From the NCBI GenBank assembly GCA_023105745.1, contig JALGQZ010000020.1, positions 2,528,501 to 2,592,500 of the forward strand: 64,000 bases of DNA. The letters are read 5' to 3'. Below are positions 12,717 through 24,483 of the stretch, piece after piece. The stretch comes from Austropuccinia psidii. Lineage: Eukaryota > Basidiomycota > Pucciniomycetes > Pucciniales > Sphaerophragmiaceae. The stretch's first letter is position 1; every line of letters starts with the position of its first letter. The notes under the pieces were generated by a model that was not told where the DNA came from, ran no database searches, and saw nothing but the letters and a program-made list of their open reading frames with translations. Made by a program: the position numbers and the translations under genes.

Positions 12717-13180
12717 TGTCACATGGTGGAATGTGATCTACAACTTGCCAGTATTAATCGGCCTTTCAACCGGTTTAATAGCCTTTTTGGCAAGAGTTCC
12801 CTTTGCTGAGGTCTGGCAGACAGCATTGTGACAATAAACCAGTTACCAACATCATGGGTTTGATTCCGGTTGGAGACAAGAGGTGGTCTCAATCAAACAA
12901 CCAGAAATTGCTGGGTTTTCCGCTCCATTGGCATACAAGGGTTCCGGCCCTTGGGGGTTCCTTGTAGGCTCCTGTTGTGACTAATGTAACTCCATGAGGG
13001 TGACATGGGTAATACCATCAGTTACATGCACTTTGGGATGCAGTGCCCTAAACCCGGGGGTACTGTCACATGGTGGAATGTGATCTACAACTTGCCAGTA
13101 TTAATTGGTCTTTCAACTGGTTCAATACCCTTTTTGGCAAGAGTTCCCTTTGCTGAGGTCTGGCAGACAGCATTGTGAAA
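12717..13180 (+). mobile_element. TRIM-1: 464-bp miniature terminal-repeat element
   Basis: Two 117-bp direct terminal repeats (12717-12833 and 13064-13180), both starting TGTCACATGG and ending near CATTGTGA(C/A)A, enclose about 230 bp with no coding capacity. The 5-bp target duplication TTGAC flanks it (12712-12716, 13181-13185). A C/G-rich tract ending CCCGGGGGTAC precedes the second repeat in the polypurine-tract position. These are the hallmarks of a terminal-repeat retrotransposon in miniature, which must borrow the enzymes of a larger element. The internal GTTTGATTC (GTTCAATTC in TRIM-2) resembles a pol III B box. A second copy lies at 57240-57668. Confidence 0.88.
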
Positions 13181-13185
13181 TTGAC

Positions 13186-13905
13186 TAATGACTGGTGTAC
13201 ATTTATACCAGAATTGGAGCTGGCCTACAAGACTTCCATCCATGCTTCAACAGGCAAGACTCCTACAATGTTGGAAAAAGGATGCAACCCTAAACTTCAA
13301 GTTGATACTTTGAAGAAAGAATGAGTTGATATTCATCCAACTGCTTAAAGCTTTAAGGTATTTCTTGATAAAGTGAGGCATCATGCAAATCAAAGCACTG
13401 AATATTCCTTTGAATATGCTAAACTGAAGTGGGATAAAAGTCATAAAGCCCCATAATTCAGAGTAGGGGATCTAATACTAGTTTCAACCTTGAAATTTAA
13501 TCATATTAAAGGCACAAAGAAGCTGAATGATTTTTATGCAGGACCATTTATTATTAAAGTCCTTCAAGGGATAAATTCAGTACAAGTAGAGCTTTCAGGA
13601 GAATTGGAAAACAAACATCCAACTTTCCCTGTCAGTCTTGTAAAGCATTACACTTCAAGTCATAAGGAATTCTTTCCTTTGAGAAATAAAACACCCTTAG
13701 AAGTACCATCACTTAATCAAAGTAAAGAGAAAAAGGTACTAAAAGTCTTAAAAGAAAGGAGACTTAGGGAAAAAAATTAAAGAGAATACTTAGTCAGGTA
13801 CAGAAACCCACAAAATGAAGATGAGTGTCTTTCAGAAAGTAAAATACCTGATTCCCAAAAGCTTCTCAGAAGTTTCAGACATGAGAGAAAGCCAATTCCT
13901 CAATA
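13186..13905 (+). pseudogene. Element A integrase C-terminal part and chromodomain-like tail
   Basis: Continues element A after TRIM-1. The GPF-type module (13490-13650, KGTKKLNDFYAGPFIIK) and chromodomain-like tail (about 13735-13890, YLVRYRN) align with element B. There are several stops, including near 13322, 13455 and 13778. The coding remnant ends about 13905, followed by a short spacer and the purine-rich tract at 14030-14045. Confidence 0.8.
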
Positions 13906-15810
13906 ATAGTTTTAATTGTGTGCTTTACATACTTAAAACAAGTAAAAGTAGGTAGATTGGAAAGTGGATTATACCCCCCCCCCAAATAAATTGGTGGTAA
14001 ACTACTAAATGAAAATTGTAGTACATTTATTTTGGTGGTAGGGAATGTGAGGCTGTGAGGTATGTGTGACAAACCCATAAGGCCATGGATAATATTATGA
14101 ACAGTTGATTTAGTCTTAAACAGACTTACCAATTGAATTTAAAATTAAAAATGACAAAAAATAAGTCTGACTTTTTTTCAATAAACAAAGTTATAATTAT
14201 TATGTCATTTTTTGGATTCTACTCCAAAAGTAACCTAGGGTAGACCCATAGGGTGTTATACCTAAAAATGAATATTTCTTAGCTTATTAGAATATTTAAT
14301 AATCTCACAGTACAGTTGCGCATTTTTTAATATTTTTTTAAAATTGTTAAGTTTAAGCTTAAATAATCTTCATTTTTAAAGTTACATAAGGTTTATGCAA
14401 ACATACCAAAATTTTAGTTAAAATTAAGGTGTTGTGTATATTTACTGAATTGGCTAAGGATTTGCCATACAGAATTTAAATACTGCATGAGCTCAATTTA
14501 AAGGTGTTTAAGGCCATAGTATGGCTTTAAATAAATAAAAGGGAAAAGTCCATGCAAAAAGGTGGGAAAAAGGGAAAAGATTAAACAGAGCTGGGGCACC
14601 TAGCTTTTTGGATCTGAAAGGATTAGATTAAGGTTTTCCACATTTATTGGAGGATTTTCAACCTTATTCAAACTTTAAGATTAGACTTTGATCCAATATT
14701 AAAATTTAAACTGGTTTTATCCCAATTTGGACAGGAATTTCAAGCTTCCAAAGGGTAACTCCCAATATGCAAGCTTGAAATCAAGGTTTGAAGAGCTCTA
14801 AAATCTTAAATAAGCTTAAAATTTAAAATTTACTATCATTAAACCCTTATCAAAAGTCAGTTTTTTGTGTGAATTGCTATTTTACATGGAAAAATAGCAA
14901 TAACTTCATAATTTAATTAAAAATCCAATTTTTAATGGATTTGCTTGAAGTTTTCACACAACTTACAATTTAATATTATCTTTTTATAAAATAAGTTTTA
15001 ATTATCTTTTATAAACAGTTTTTTTTGTTAATTAGCCTGTAAATTCACTCTATTAGTTATACTTAAAGAAAATTAAGATTTCCTTAAAAACTAATTAAAA
15101 ATTGAGTTTAAGAGATTTTTGCTTGAAACTCTATTTTTAAGTTGTTCATGTGATGAACTTTAATATAAATAAAGTTAATTTATATTAAGGCTCAAAATAA
15201 TTAATCCAAAAGAGGATTAAAGCTACTTTGAGCTAAGCATAAAACTGGTAGCTTTAAATTGGAATTAAAAATAAGCTAGCTTAAGTTAATAACCTCCTTT
15301 TTAATTATGGTTTTGCATATTTGACCTGAGCACGCCCTCTATATCCATTATGAATCATTAGAGCTGCTCTGTAGACATAAAAAGAGTCTATTCATCACTG
15401 TTTTTGTCAATAATCAATCATCATTCCAATGATATTAGGCATTTAAACAGGTAAAGCTTCATTAAATATAAGATCTTATTATTAAATTCATTCTTAAATG
15501 TTTTATTCTTTATTAAATTTAAATTTAAGGAATTTAAATCATAGAATTCAGATTATTGTTGTAATTGTCTATAATATATTTTATTATATAAAAGGGTGTT
15601 GGTAAACACACGTAAGTGACCTTATTTTTCAAAAACAATTCCTCAGGCTCAGTTTCAAGGATTTTTTTAATTTTTTTTGCCATATTTTTCCCAACTTGGC
15701 ATTTCAATATGCACAAATTTTTTCAAAATTTTTTTTTTTTGGAAAATTTCACAAATTTGGCCAATATGCCAAAATGGCATATTTTTTTCAAAAATTCATT
15801 TAAAATATTC

Positions 15811-16140
15811 CCACTTATGAATTTCCTTAATTTTTCTTTAAGATGAAGGGCTCAATCTGAAGAATAAAGCACCAGAAGCCCATAATTTTGGGAATTTTTT
15901 TTGGTGGGACAAGTGAAGGTGCAAAAAGGGTTTTTTTTCAAATGTTTTTCCCCGTCATTGTAATATGCCTATTTTTAAAAAGTTAATTTAATAACTTCCC
16001 ACTTATTAATTTCCTTAATTTTTTTTAAATTGAAGGGTTCAATCTGGACAATAAAGAACCATAAGCCCATGATTTTGGTGGGACAGCAAGTGCAGGGGCA
16101 ATAAGTGTATTTTTTCAGATTTTTTTTTCCTTGTTTGTAA
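15811..16140. repeat. Tandem duplication downstream of the OTU region
   Basis: Two imperfect copies, from about 15811 and about 15998 (period about 187 bp). They share CCACTTATNAATTTCCTTAA and a block AGGG(C/T)TCAATCTG(A/G)A(A/C)AATAAAG. Noncoding; inside the MULE, beyond the OTU stop codon. Confidence 0.65.
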
Positions 16141-16264
16141 TATTACTATTTCTAAGTACAAAAGTTCCACATGTTTGATAAAAAAGGAGACTGAGGTGGT
16201 ATTTAATCGATAAATATGACTGAGGAGGGGGATAATTGGCATAAATTGTATATAAAAAAATCAA

Positions 16265-17623
16265 TCAATCAGAATCAACCTCCAAAATAGTGGGTTTTTT
16301 CTGGGAGGGGGGAGGAAGATTGGACAAATAAAACATTCTGTGTTTCTTAACTTTATCAGCCCACCCCAGGGCTTGTGGTTGGGAATGAATCTCCCAATTC
16401 ACAGTAATGGGGGGTACTGGATAAATTTTAGAAATGATTATGTCCAAAGGAGCAAAATGAGCACAGCTATCCAAGAAGCAAATGAAAATGGGGGATTATC
16501 ATTTGGAGGACAGAAATAAGGGGAAAAAAATTGGACTGTGGAATAAAAGAAAACTGGTCTTTTATACTTATTTGCAATTGGATCCCCCATGTCAGGCATG
16601 GGCATCCACTTGCTTTTTGGAGCCTGGCCAACATCTTCATACCATTCAATTCTGTCCAAATAATAGGATACTAAGGGAATTAAGGTGTTCATGGCTTCAT
16701 AAAGGTCTTTATTTTGTTGTATTTCTTCAGCAAAGTCCCCTCTCACATCAGCCCATTGATCTTGAGTCTTGTAAATGTAGTGGGAAACTGTTCTGTAGCC
16801 ACAGTTTCCATCACCCTGGACATTGATGGCCTTGAAGGTGTATTTCAATATAAACTTGGGCAAGTCTTCTGAGCCATTTGTCTGATAAAATAAGGTCAAA
16901 AAATGAATAAATATCAAAATAAAAAAGAGAAATATACATCAAAAAGAATAAGAAATTCACAAAACGCTTGGAGCATTCATCATTTGTGTGATAATTGCTT
17001 TGAAAATGCTCACAGGTCAAGTCAATTGCATCATATATCTTCAAACTGGTTGCAGGCTTGTGTGATTTTCTTTGTGAGGTTTTTCTTCCAATTGCCAATC
17101 TTCTGCACCTTCTAAGGGTTACTTCTGATTTATTTAATTCAGTTGCTGAGGGTAGTGAATCTGATGAACTAATTTATTTAGATAATGAGTCCTCAGAATC
17201 TTCAGAATCTTCAGATGAGTCCACTTCCATAATTGGAGAGGGGACATTTGACTGTGATCTTGATGTTGTTGTGCTGGTCACTTTTCATGGGGGTCTTCCT
17301 CTTCTTTTGGATTGACTTTCAATTATTTCAAATCTTGAAGGTTCTCTTTTGTTTGGATTTTTGTTTTTATTCTTGGCTCCTTGAGGTCTTCAATGGATAT
17401 TCTTGCATTCTAGAGGGTCTTCATAATATTTATCATCCTCTTGACTCTTAGGAATTTGATCAAATGGGACTTTTCCAGTCAAAACATCTTGAAAATGTTG
17501 AATAATTGGGGTTATTTCTGCCATTGGTCTTTGAAAAAAGTCTTCACCAATAGCTTCAAATATTCACTGGGCTTCATTCTTTCTTTCTTTTTCAAAACTT
17601 TGATCATCACCTTGAAAACCAGC
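16265..17623 (-). pseudogene. OTU-type cysteine protease domain of the MULE
   Basis: Read on the minus strand. An exon from 17623 carries an acidic, serine-rich linker with stops, then a basic stretch (RRCRRLAIGRKTSQRKSHK) ending at a probable intron 16960-16882. The next exon carries the OTU signature GDGNCGYRTVSHYIY (about 16795-16840) with the catalytic cysteine. After a frame change near 16470 comes CAHFAPLD with the catalytic histidine. OTU domains remove ubiquitin-like modifiers; several MULE lineages carry protease domains, whose role is unclear. It could be a fusion with the transposase through the 17697/17623 splice or a separate protein. Several stops make this copy inactive. Confidence 0.7.
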
Positions 17624-17696
17624 CTGAGAAGAATATGACAAATAAAATCAGTTAATAAGAAAAAAAATAAGAATAAGAAAATAAAAAACCCTCACA

Positions 17697-19276
17697 GGCA
17701 AATTCAAATGCTATTGAGGATGGAAGTCTGATATTTCAAGCCTTTGGCTCTTGGCAAATGCCTTTTGGGTCTTATGCTTGCAAGGAATGCCTTGATAATT
17801 GTTATATTTGTTGGTGCATTTCTCATTGGGAGGAAATTTGTTTTTGAAATTTTCAAAGGCCATCTGAAGAGTATAATGAGACACCTTTCCATTGAGGGCA
17901 CAGATGTGTGAAGGAAAATTCTTGACATGGGCAATCATTTCTTTGGAGATTCTGTTGATAATTTCAATAAATTGTTTTCTGAATGCCATGTTGAGAGCCC
18001 TAACTACCTCCAGGAGAGTACAAGTGGACTTTTGGAGCCGAAGTTTCACCATTGCATGGGAACCTTCAACTCTGGAGGTGGAGCCCACACCCAGGTGTAA
18101 ATGGTGTTTGGTCCAGGCTGGCACATAATACTCCTTTAGAGGAAGCCATGGCTTTTCCAAATATTGCAAGACCTCAGGATTTTTGACTTGCTTTTGAAGC
18201 TTCTTCCAGTTGTCTTTGAAAGAATTTTCAGTGGATAAATACATAAGCTGAGAAATGAATCCCAAAGTCATTAATAAAGACAATAATAAGAAAAAAAGTG
18301 AAATAAAGTGAAAGATAAAAGTATATTACTGGATTCCAAAGGCCCATAAAATTTTTAAAATCAGTTCCATGACAAATTTTATTCATGCAATGAGCAGATA
18401 CATCTTTATTGATGTGCTAAATGCATAACATGACTTTGGAGTCTGGGAAGAGCTTCTTAAGAGAGTTTTTCAAGGCCAGATCCCTGTCAATAACAATAAC
18501 TGGAGGGGGACAAGATTGGTGTTTTTGAGGACCTTTTCTATGTATTGATTTAATGCCCAAGTATATGAGGGTTCAGTTTCATTCTTTATCAAACAAAAAG
18601 CCCCAGAAAAGGTCTTATTGGTTGAGCTGAATCCAACAATATGAAAAAGGGGAATTTTGTACTTATTGGTTTTATAAGTACAATCCATAAGAATGACATG
18701 AAGAAAGCCATGAAGGAGTTTAATGGCCAGGCACTGAGTGAAAAACAAGGAGGTAATGTGTCCCTCAGAATCCCTTGCAAAGGACCAAAAAAACTTTTCT
18801 TGTTTGAGAGTGTCAATAAGAGCATCAATGGGCCTTCTGTCTTGCAGTTTGTCTCTCTTGGTTTTCTTGACTTGGTTGTAAATGTCTTGAAGGATTATAG
18901 GCCTGTTAGACTCCCTCTGGCTGCATAATTGGGCCTGAATTTGCCTTGGCATGAGCAGTGATTCAGACATTTGAGAAATTTGGGATGTTTCTTGCTCATT
19001 GAATTTCCTGAAAGTAGTATGTGCCATGATATTTTCAGTGGCATCATGGCTATGTTCAAGATTTTTGACTTGAAGAGTCCAAGTGGTACTCTTGGCATAT
19101 TTTCTGGCATAAAGTCTAAAAGGACAGTCAAGCTTTCTTGAGGTGACTGTTTTTGAGGGGCTTTTGTTGGGATTGGGGGTCCCAGACCTGTCACAACCTA
19201 TTTCAATTTGGTTGTGGGTCATATTGGACGTCAAGGTGGACACAGCATACCCCTGAGCCCTGGAAACATTATGCAC
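17697..19276 (-). pseudogene. MULE transposase (FAR1-like zinc region, DDE core, SWIM-like motif)
   Basis: Minus strand. The N-terminal part has a FAR1-type zinc-binding pattern (CDRSG, LDCPFRLYARK, LEHSHD). The DDE core supplies the first Asp in VILMDCTYKTNKYKIP (about 18670) and the second in VIDRDLALK, which is reached only through a one-base frame change near 18510. The Glu is in TSRVEGSHAMVKL (about 18060). The SWIM-like motif is GIPCKHKTQKAF. An intron runs 18329-18248 and another starts at 17696. Stops at about 18424 and 17711 fall where related transposases have Trp or other residues, so the gene is dead. It would have cut and pasted the MULE. Confidence 0.75.
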
Positions 19277-20274
19277 ATGTTGCCAAAGAAGCTCAAGGGT
19301 CTGAAATTAACCTTCAGTGGGCGGTTGAAGCATTTTTGAATGAAACATATGTATAAAAGTGAAAAAAAGGGGGATTTGGGGATTTGGAATGGGGTAAGAA
19401 CCTTTTGAAATGTGAAAAAGAAGTGAAAAATGAACAGAAGTGGTTAAGAGTGAAAAAGGTGGCTTAAATGTGGGATCAATGGATGAGGGAAGGTAAAAAA
19501 TTGAAAATTGAGAGGCTTGAAAGCAGATTGTTGTGGTGGAAAATGCAGTCTTTGGGGAAAAAAAGAAAAAAAAGTGTGAAAAGCTTTGCAAAATGGCTTT
19601 GGTAATGCTGTTTTTCCAAAAAAAAATGGTTTGGGATGGGGATAATGTGGATTATTTGAGTTTTGGGCCTTTTTTGGGGGAGGCTGGGCAAAAAAATCTG
19701 AAAAAATTGGGAGTTAGAGAGGTTTTGTGGGGAAAAAACCTCTTTTGGGCATGTTTTGGCCCAATACAGGCTTGGTTGTGTTTCATTTTTAATTAAAAAT
19801 GGGCCCAGGGCACCCCTTATGTGTTTTTACTAAAAATGTACATGTTTTTACCAATTTATGGAAAAAACACATAAGTTTTTGGTAAAAACACATGAGCTAT
19901 ATTATTCTCTTAAATATCTTTTAAAAATCCACAAATTCCTCTTAAAAAATCTTTAGTCATATTTTTTATCATAAAAAGTTGTTTTATCTTTTAAAATATT
20001 GATTATTGGCATGCTATAAACTTATAATCATTGTTTAATATAATAACTGTTTTTTTTGACTTGTTGTATTAAATAAATATTATAATTAAGTTTTCTTTAA
20101 AGTTCTATATTTTTTTATAGAATTTTTCTATAAGAATTATCTCTACACAGGGTGTGTGATAATTTCTTTTAAAAATAATATTCTTATATTATTTTTAAGT
20201 GGATAAATATTAATATTTTCCACATGTAATTGCCTCATTAAGAGCTTTAAGTTTTTTATTTTTATAACTGTCAG

Positions 20275-22098
20275 TGTGAGCCTTAGAGGTATTTTCATAT
20301 ACCCAAAAGACCACAAATGATAAATTAAGATATAAATATAAATAAAATAAATTTATTTATATTATAAAGATAAAAATTGAAATATAAATAAAAATTTATA
20401 TTTAAAAATCAAAATTTAATTATAATTTAAAAATAAAATTACAATAAAATTTAAAATTATGAAAATACATTTTTACTTGTAAAAATTAAGTAAAAATGAA
20501 TTTTTAATAAGAATTATGAAATTAAAATATTTTTGGTAAAAATTTATATAAAATATATTGAAACTTTTTATCCAATAAATAAACATAAAGAAATTGTCAC
20601 ACCATTGGATTCCTCATAAAAAATAAAGTGGGGTCACTTCTGAATGAAATTTCTGTAACTCAACTCCAAATAAGCTTAATTTAGTTTTTAGTATCTTTTG
20701 AACAAAAGTATGAAAGTCCTCAAAACCTTAATTTAATTCACACCACATGTGGTGTTAACCATCAATTTTTGTGTTAAAATTGAGGTGTTATGTTTAGTTT
20801 AAAAGTTATGAGGAATTGAAGTATTTTCAATTGAAATGTCAAATTGTGCACGTGTATTACATAAGTGAGCTTTAATTTACATATGAGGTATCAATTATTA
20901 CAGATGTGTAATTAAAAACTCAATCGAATTACATATGTAAATTATAATTGTATTACATGATGAGGAATTAAAGAAAAAATAAATTGGAAAGATTAATTCT
21001 GGGGGGGAAAAGACACTCTAGCTCTAAGGGGGAGCTAGACCCCCAAAATTCTTGCTGACTGGTGTGGGATGTCAAAATCAATGCAAAAGCTCATTACTTT
21101 TGGCCTGGAATTGGGTCACAGGGTCTGTGACTCAATTGATGATGAGGTTTTGATACCAACCAGGGTAGTTTTAACTGCTGCCAAGAGGGTAAAACTACCC
21201 TTAAGTTAAATCGATGTTAGTAAAAACAGTTTTAACTTGCTTCTAAGCCTCTTACACACATTCTGATGTGTTTTGAAGGCTCTAGACCAGGTATTGCTAT
21301 AGTAATGGCTGATCTAAGGGTCTAAAGTGGCTAAAAATAGCAAAAATTGGCTTAAACCAGCCCTTTTTTGGCCTAAACCAGGGTTCAATGATGCCATAAT
21401 TGGCTTTTCTGTTGTCAGACTGTTTTTCAAGACTTAAAAGAGTAAATTTTACTTTTGGAGTAAGAAAACTGATGGTTATAAAAGAATGTCTTCTTTGCCC
21501 CACTTTTCTCTTCATGTTAGAATCTTTTCCTTTTATAATTAGCTTAAACACTGTTAAACCAATCAATAAAAGATTCCAACCACCCTTTTTAGATCATTCC
21601 AAGCCTTTTAACCACATTAGAAAATCATTATAATCATTGTTTGTAACTCTTATAATCATTTTACCCCTTGAACCACCCCAAAAGTAAATCAAAGCATCCT
21701 TCATCACTGTTAACTTTGTCACTTTGTTTCCAAAATCACTCTGGTCACTTTTGGGTGTGTTTTCTCTTTAAATATATTTTTAAAGACTTTGTTCTTTAAT
21801 TAATTTCTTGCAGTTCTTTGCTCAATTAATTCCAATTGAAATTGCTCTTGAAGAGATTTCTTTTGTAGGCTTAAATATCTCTTGTAGAGTAGTTTTGGAT
21901 AAATCTTTATTGTTGGTAAAACAACAAATTTTTATTATATTATTTTCTTATATTTACAAAGTTAAAAACAATAAAATTGGTGTGTTTTCTCTTAAAAATA
22001 CCATTTCTTACTATTTTCAAATAATTTTACCTTATACAAATTTTGAGGACAGGAAAAGTACTTGATATTTTATCAAATTTTCATATCCACACCTTACA
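20275..22098 (+). repeat. Solo LTR of the element C family (L1)
   Basis: An 1824-bp LTR, TGTGAGCC...CCTTACA, with an exact 5-bp target duplication GTCAG at 20270-20274 and 22099-22103, and no internal region. It is a solo LTR left by intra-element recombination, inserted in the element A 3' LTR. It contains palindromes shared by the family: CACCACATGTGGTG (20741-20754), TCTAGCTC/GAGCTAGA (21017-21039) and AGGGTAGTTTTA/TAAAACTACCCT (21162-21201). Its 3' half is nearly identical to the 3' half of the LTR at 27648-29483. Confidence 0.92.
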
Positions 22099-22429
22099 GT
22101 CAGTGACTATCAAAAAAATAAAATAATTATAATTTATTATAATTATTAATAATTTTTTTATTATTAAATTATTTAATAATAATTAAATTTCTTTTTTTCA
22201 TATATAATTATTTTAATAATTATACAAATTTTTGGTTATAATATTTAATTATATTATATTTTCTACTAAGGAAAGTCATAATACTCTTGATATTTGTTAC
22301 TATTATCAAGAGTTTCATAGACAAACCCTACACTCATTATCTTGTTGTGCTTTACAATGTTTGTCTTTCTGAAATCTCTGTGCTTCTGCATTGACTCAAT
22401 CATTTTTGCTTCTTTTTCTGTCTGCTATT
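22099..22429. repeat. Duplicated flank S, copy 1
   Basis: 331 bp running from GTCAG (the solo LTR's target site) to CTATT (the element C left flank). It includes the end of the element A LTR (to 22332) and 97 bp of the sequence beyond. It is repeated at 29484-29815 with roughly 95 percent identity by eye. Confidence 0.9.
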
Positions 22430-24257
22430 TGTGAGCCTTAGAGGTAATTTCATGTACCCAAAAGACCACAAATACAAAAATTAGTATATAAATATAAATA
22501 AAATAAATTTATTTATATTATTAAAATAAAAATTAATATATAAATATAAAATTATATTCAAAATAAAAAAATTTAATTAAAATTTAAAATTAAAATTACA
22601 TTAAATTTTGTAATTATAATATTACATTTATACTTAAAAAAAATAAGTAAAAATGAATTTTTAACAAAACTGTAAAAAAATAAATAAATTTGGAAAAAAG
22701 TTAAATAAAAATTATTATAACTTTTTATCCAATAAATAAACATATAAAAATTATTTCACCATTGGATTCCTCATAAAAAATCAGGTGGGGTCACCTCTGA
22801 GTGAAATTCTTGTAACTCAACTCTAAATAAGCTTAAATTAAGTTTTTAGTATTTTCAATACAAAAGTTGAAAATCCTCAAAACCTTAATTTAATTCACAC
22901 CACATGTGGTGTTAACCATCAAATTTTGTGTTAAAATTGAGGTGTTGTGTTTAGTTTAGAAGTTATGAGGAATTGAAGTATTTTCAATTGAATTCAATTG
23001 AAATGTCAAAATGTGTGCGTGTATTACATAAGTGAACTTTGATTTACATATGAGGTGTCAATTATTACTGTATTGTACTGTACAATTGAATTTAATTACA
23101 TATGTAAAGTATAAGTATAATACATGATGAGGAATTAAAGGAAAAATAAATTGGAAAGATTAAATTTGGGGGGGAAAAGGAACTCCAGCTCTAAGGGGGA
23201 GCTAGACCCCCAAAATCCTTGCTGACAGGCGTGGGATGTCAAAATTCACGCAAAAGTTCATCACTTTTGGCCTGGAATTGAGTTACAGGGTCTGTGGACT
23301 CAATTGATGATGAGGTTTTGATACCAACTGGGGTAGTTTTAGCTGTTGCCAAGAGGGTAAAACTACCCTTAAGATAAAACAATCATAATAAAAACAGTTT
23401 TAACTGGTTTCTACGCCTCTGACACACATTCTGACGTGTTTTGAAGGCTCTAGGCCTGGTATTGCTATAGTAATGGCCAATTTAAGGGTCTAAAATGGCT
23501 AAAAATGGCTTAAACCAGCCCTTTTTTGGCCTAAACCAGGGTTCAATGATGCCATAATTGACTTTTCTGTTGTCAGACTGTTTTTCACGACTGACAAGAG
23601 TAAATTTTACTTTTGGAGTAAGAGAATTGATGGCTATAAAAGAATGTCTTCTTTGCCCCACTTTTCTCTTCATGTTAGAATCTTTTCCTTTTATTAATTA
23701 GTTTAAACACTGTTAAACCAATCAATCAAAGATTCCAACCACCGCTTTTAAATCATTTTAATCCTTCTAACCACGTGAAAAAAACATTACAATCATTGTT
23801 TGTAACTCTTATAATCATTTTTACCCCTGAACCACCCCAAAAGTGAATTAAAGCATCTTTCATCACCTTAAACTTTGTCACTTTGTTTCCAAATTCACTC
23901 TGGTCACTTTTAGGCGTGTTTTCTCTTTAATATTCTTTTTAAAGACTTTGTTCTTTAATTAATTGCTTGCAGTTCTTTGCTCAATTAATTCCAATTGAAA
24001 TTGCTCTTGAAGAAATTTCTTTTGTAGCCTTAAAATATCTCTTGTAGAGTATTTTTTGGATAAATCTTTATTGTTGGTAAAACAATAAATTTTTATATTA
24101 TTGTTTTATACTAATAAAGTTATAAACAATAAAATTGGCGTGTTTTCTCTTAAAAATAATATTTCATACTATTTTTAACTGAATTTTACCTTATACATAT
24201 TTTGAGGACAGGAAAAGTACTTGATTTTTAATCAAAGTTTCATATCCACACCTTACA
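22430..24257 (+). repeat. Element C 5' LTR (L2)
   Basis: 1828 bp, TGTGAGCC...CCTTACA. It carries the family palindrome CACCACATGTGGTG at 22898-22911. It matches L3 closely up to about position 28254 of L3 and diverges from it afterwards. Confidence 0.92.
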
Positions 24258-24259
24258 TT

Positions 24260-24277
24260 TGGGGGCCCAGCCGTGAT
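24260..24277 (+). other. Conserved primer-binding-site-like block, element C
   Basis: TGGGGGCCCAGCCGTGAT two bases after L2, closely matching the block in element B (3586) and similar to that in D (35346). Confidence 0.5.
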
Positions 24278-24483
24278 ATTTTACCTGTGACATATTTTTT
24301 TTACTCTTTTTAAATCTTTTTTCTTATATTGAAAAATTTAAAAACACATAAAAAATACTTATAATTCAAAAAAACCCATAAAAAATAATTTTTTTTCATA
24401 TTATAAGTGAGGCTTAAATTTTTATTTCTTTTTTTGAAATATCCTTTTTTTACTTAATTAATTGGCTTTTTCATTAATTTTAG

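Larger units (their letters stand above)
15599..19850 (-). mobile_element. MULE DNA transposon carrying an OTU domain, decayed
   Basis: A Mutator-like element on the minus strand with transposase (17697-19276) and an OTU cysteine-protease domain (16265-17623). The limits are approximate: GGTAAACACACGTAAG near 15608 and, inverted, a run of GTAAAAACACAT-like motifs at 19815-19890 look like remnants of terminal inverted repeats, but I could not define matching ends or a 9-bp target duplication. It lies inside the element A 3' LTR. Confidence 0.65.
14046..22332 (+). repeat. Element A 3' LTR, split by a MULE and a solo LTR
   Basis: Starts TGTGAGGC directly after a purine tract shared with element B. 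Its end is taken at 22332, because that segment closes with TTTCATAGACAAACCCTACA, close to the element B terminus. The three LTR pieces are 14046-15598, about 19850-20274 and 22099-22332, together about 2.2 kb, similar to element B's LTR. The MULE and the solo LTR occupy the gaps. The middle piece is assigned by position and AT-rich character rather than by clear alignment, so the reconstruction is inference. Confidence 0.5.

Noticed and set aside
15599..19890. Exact MULE terminal inverted repeats and target duplication
   Set aside because: Only short similar words at both sides; no alignable long inverted repeat or matching 9-bp flank was found, so the boundaries are left approximate.
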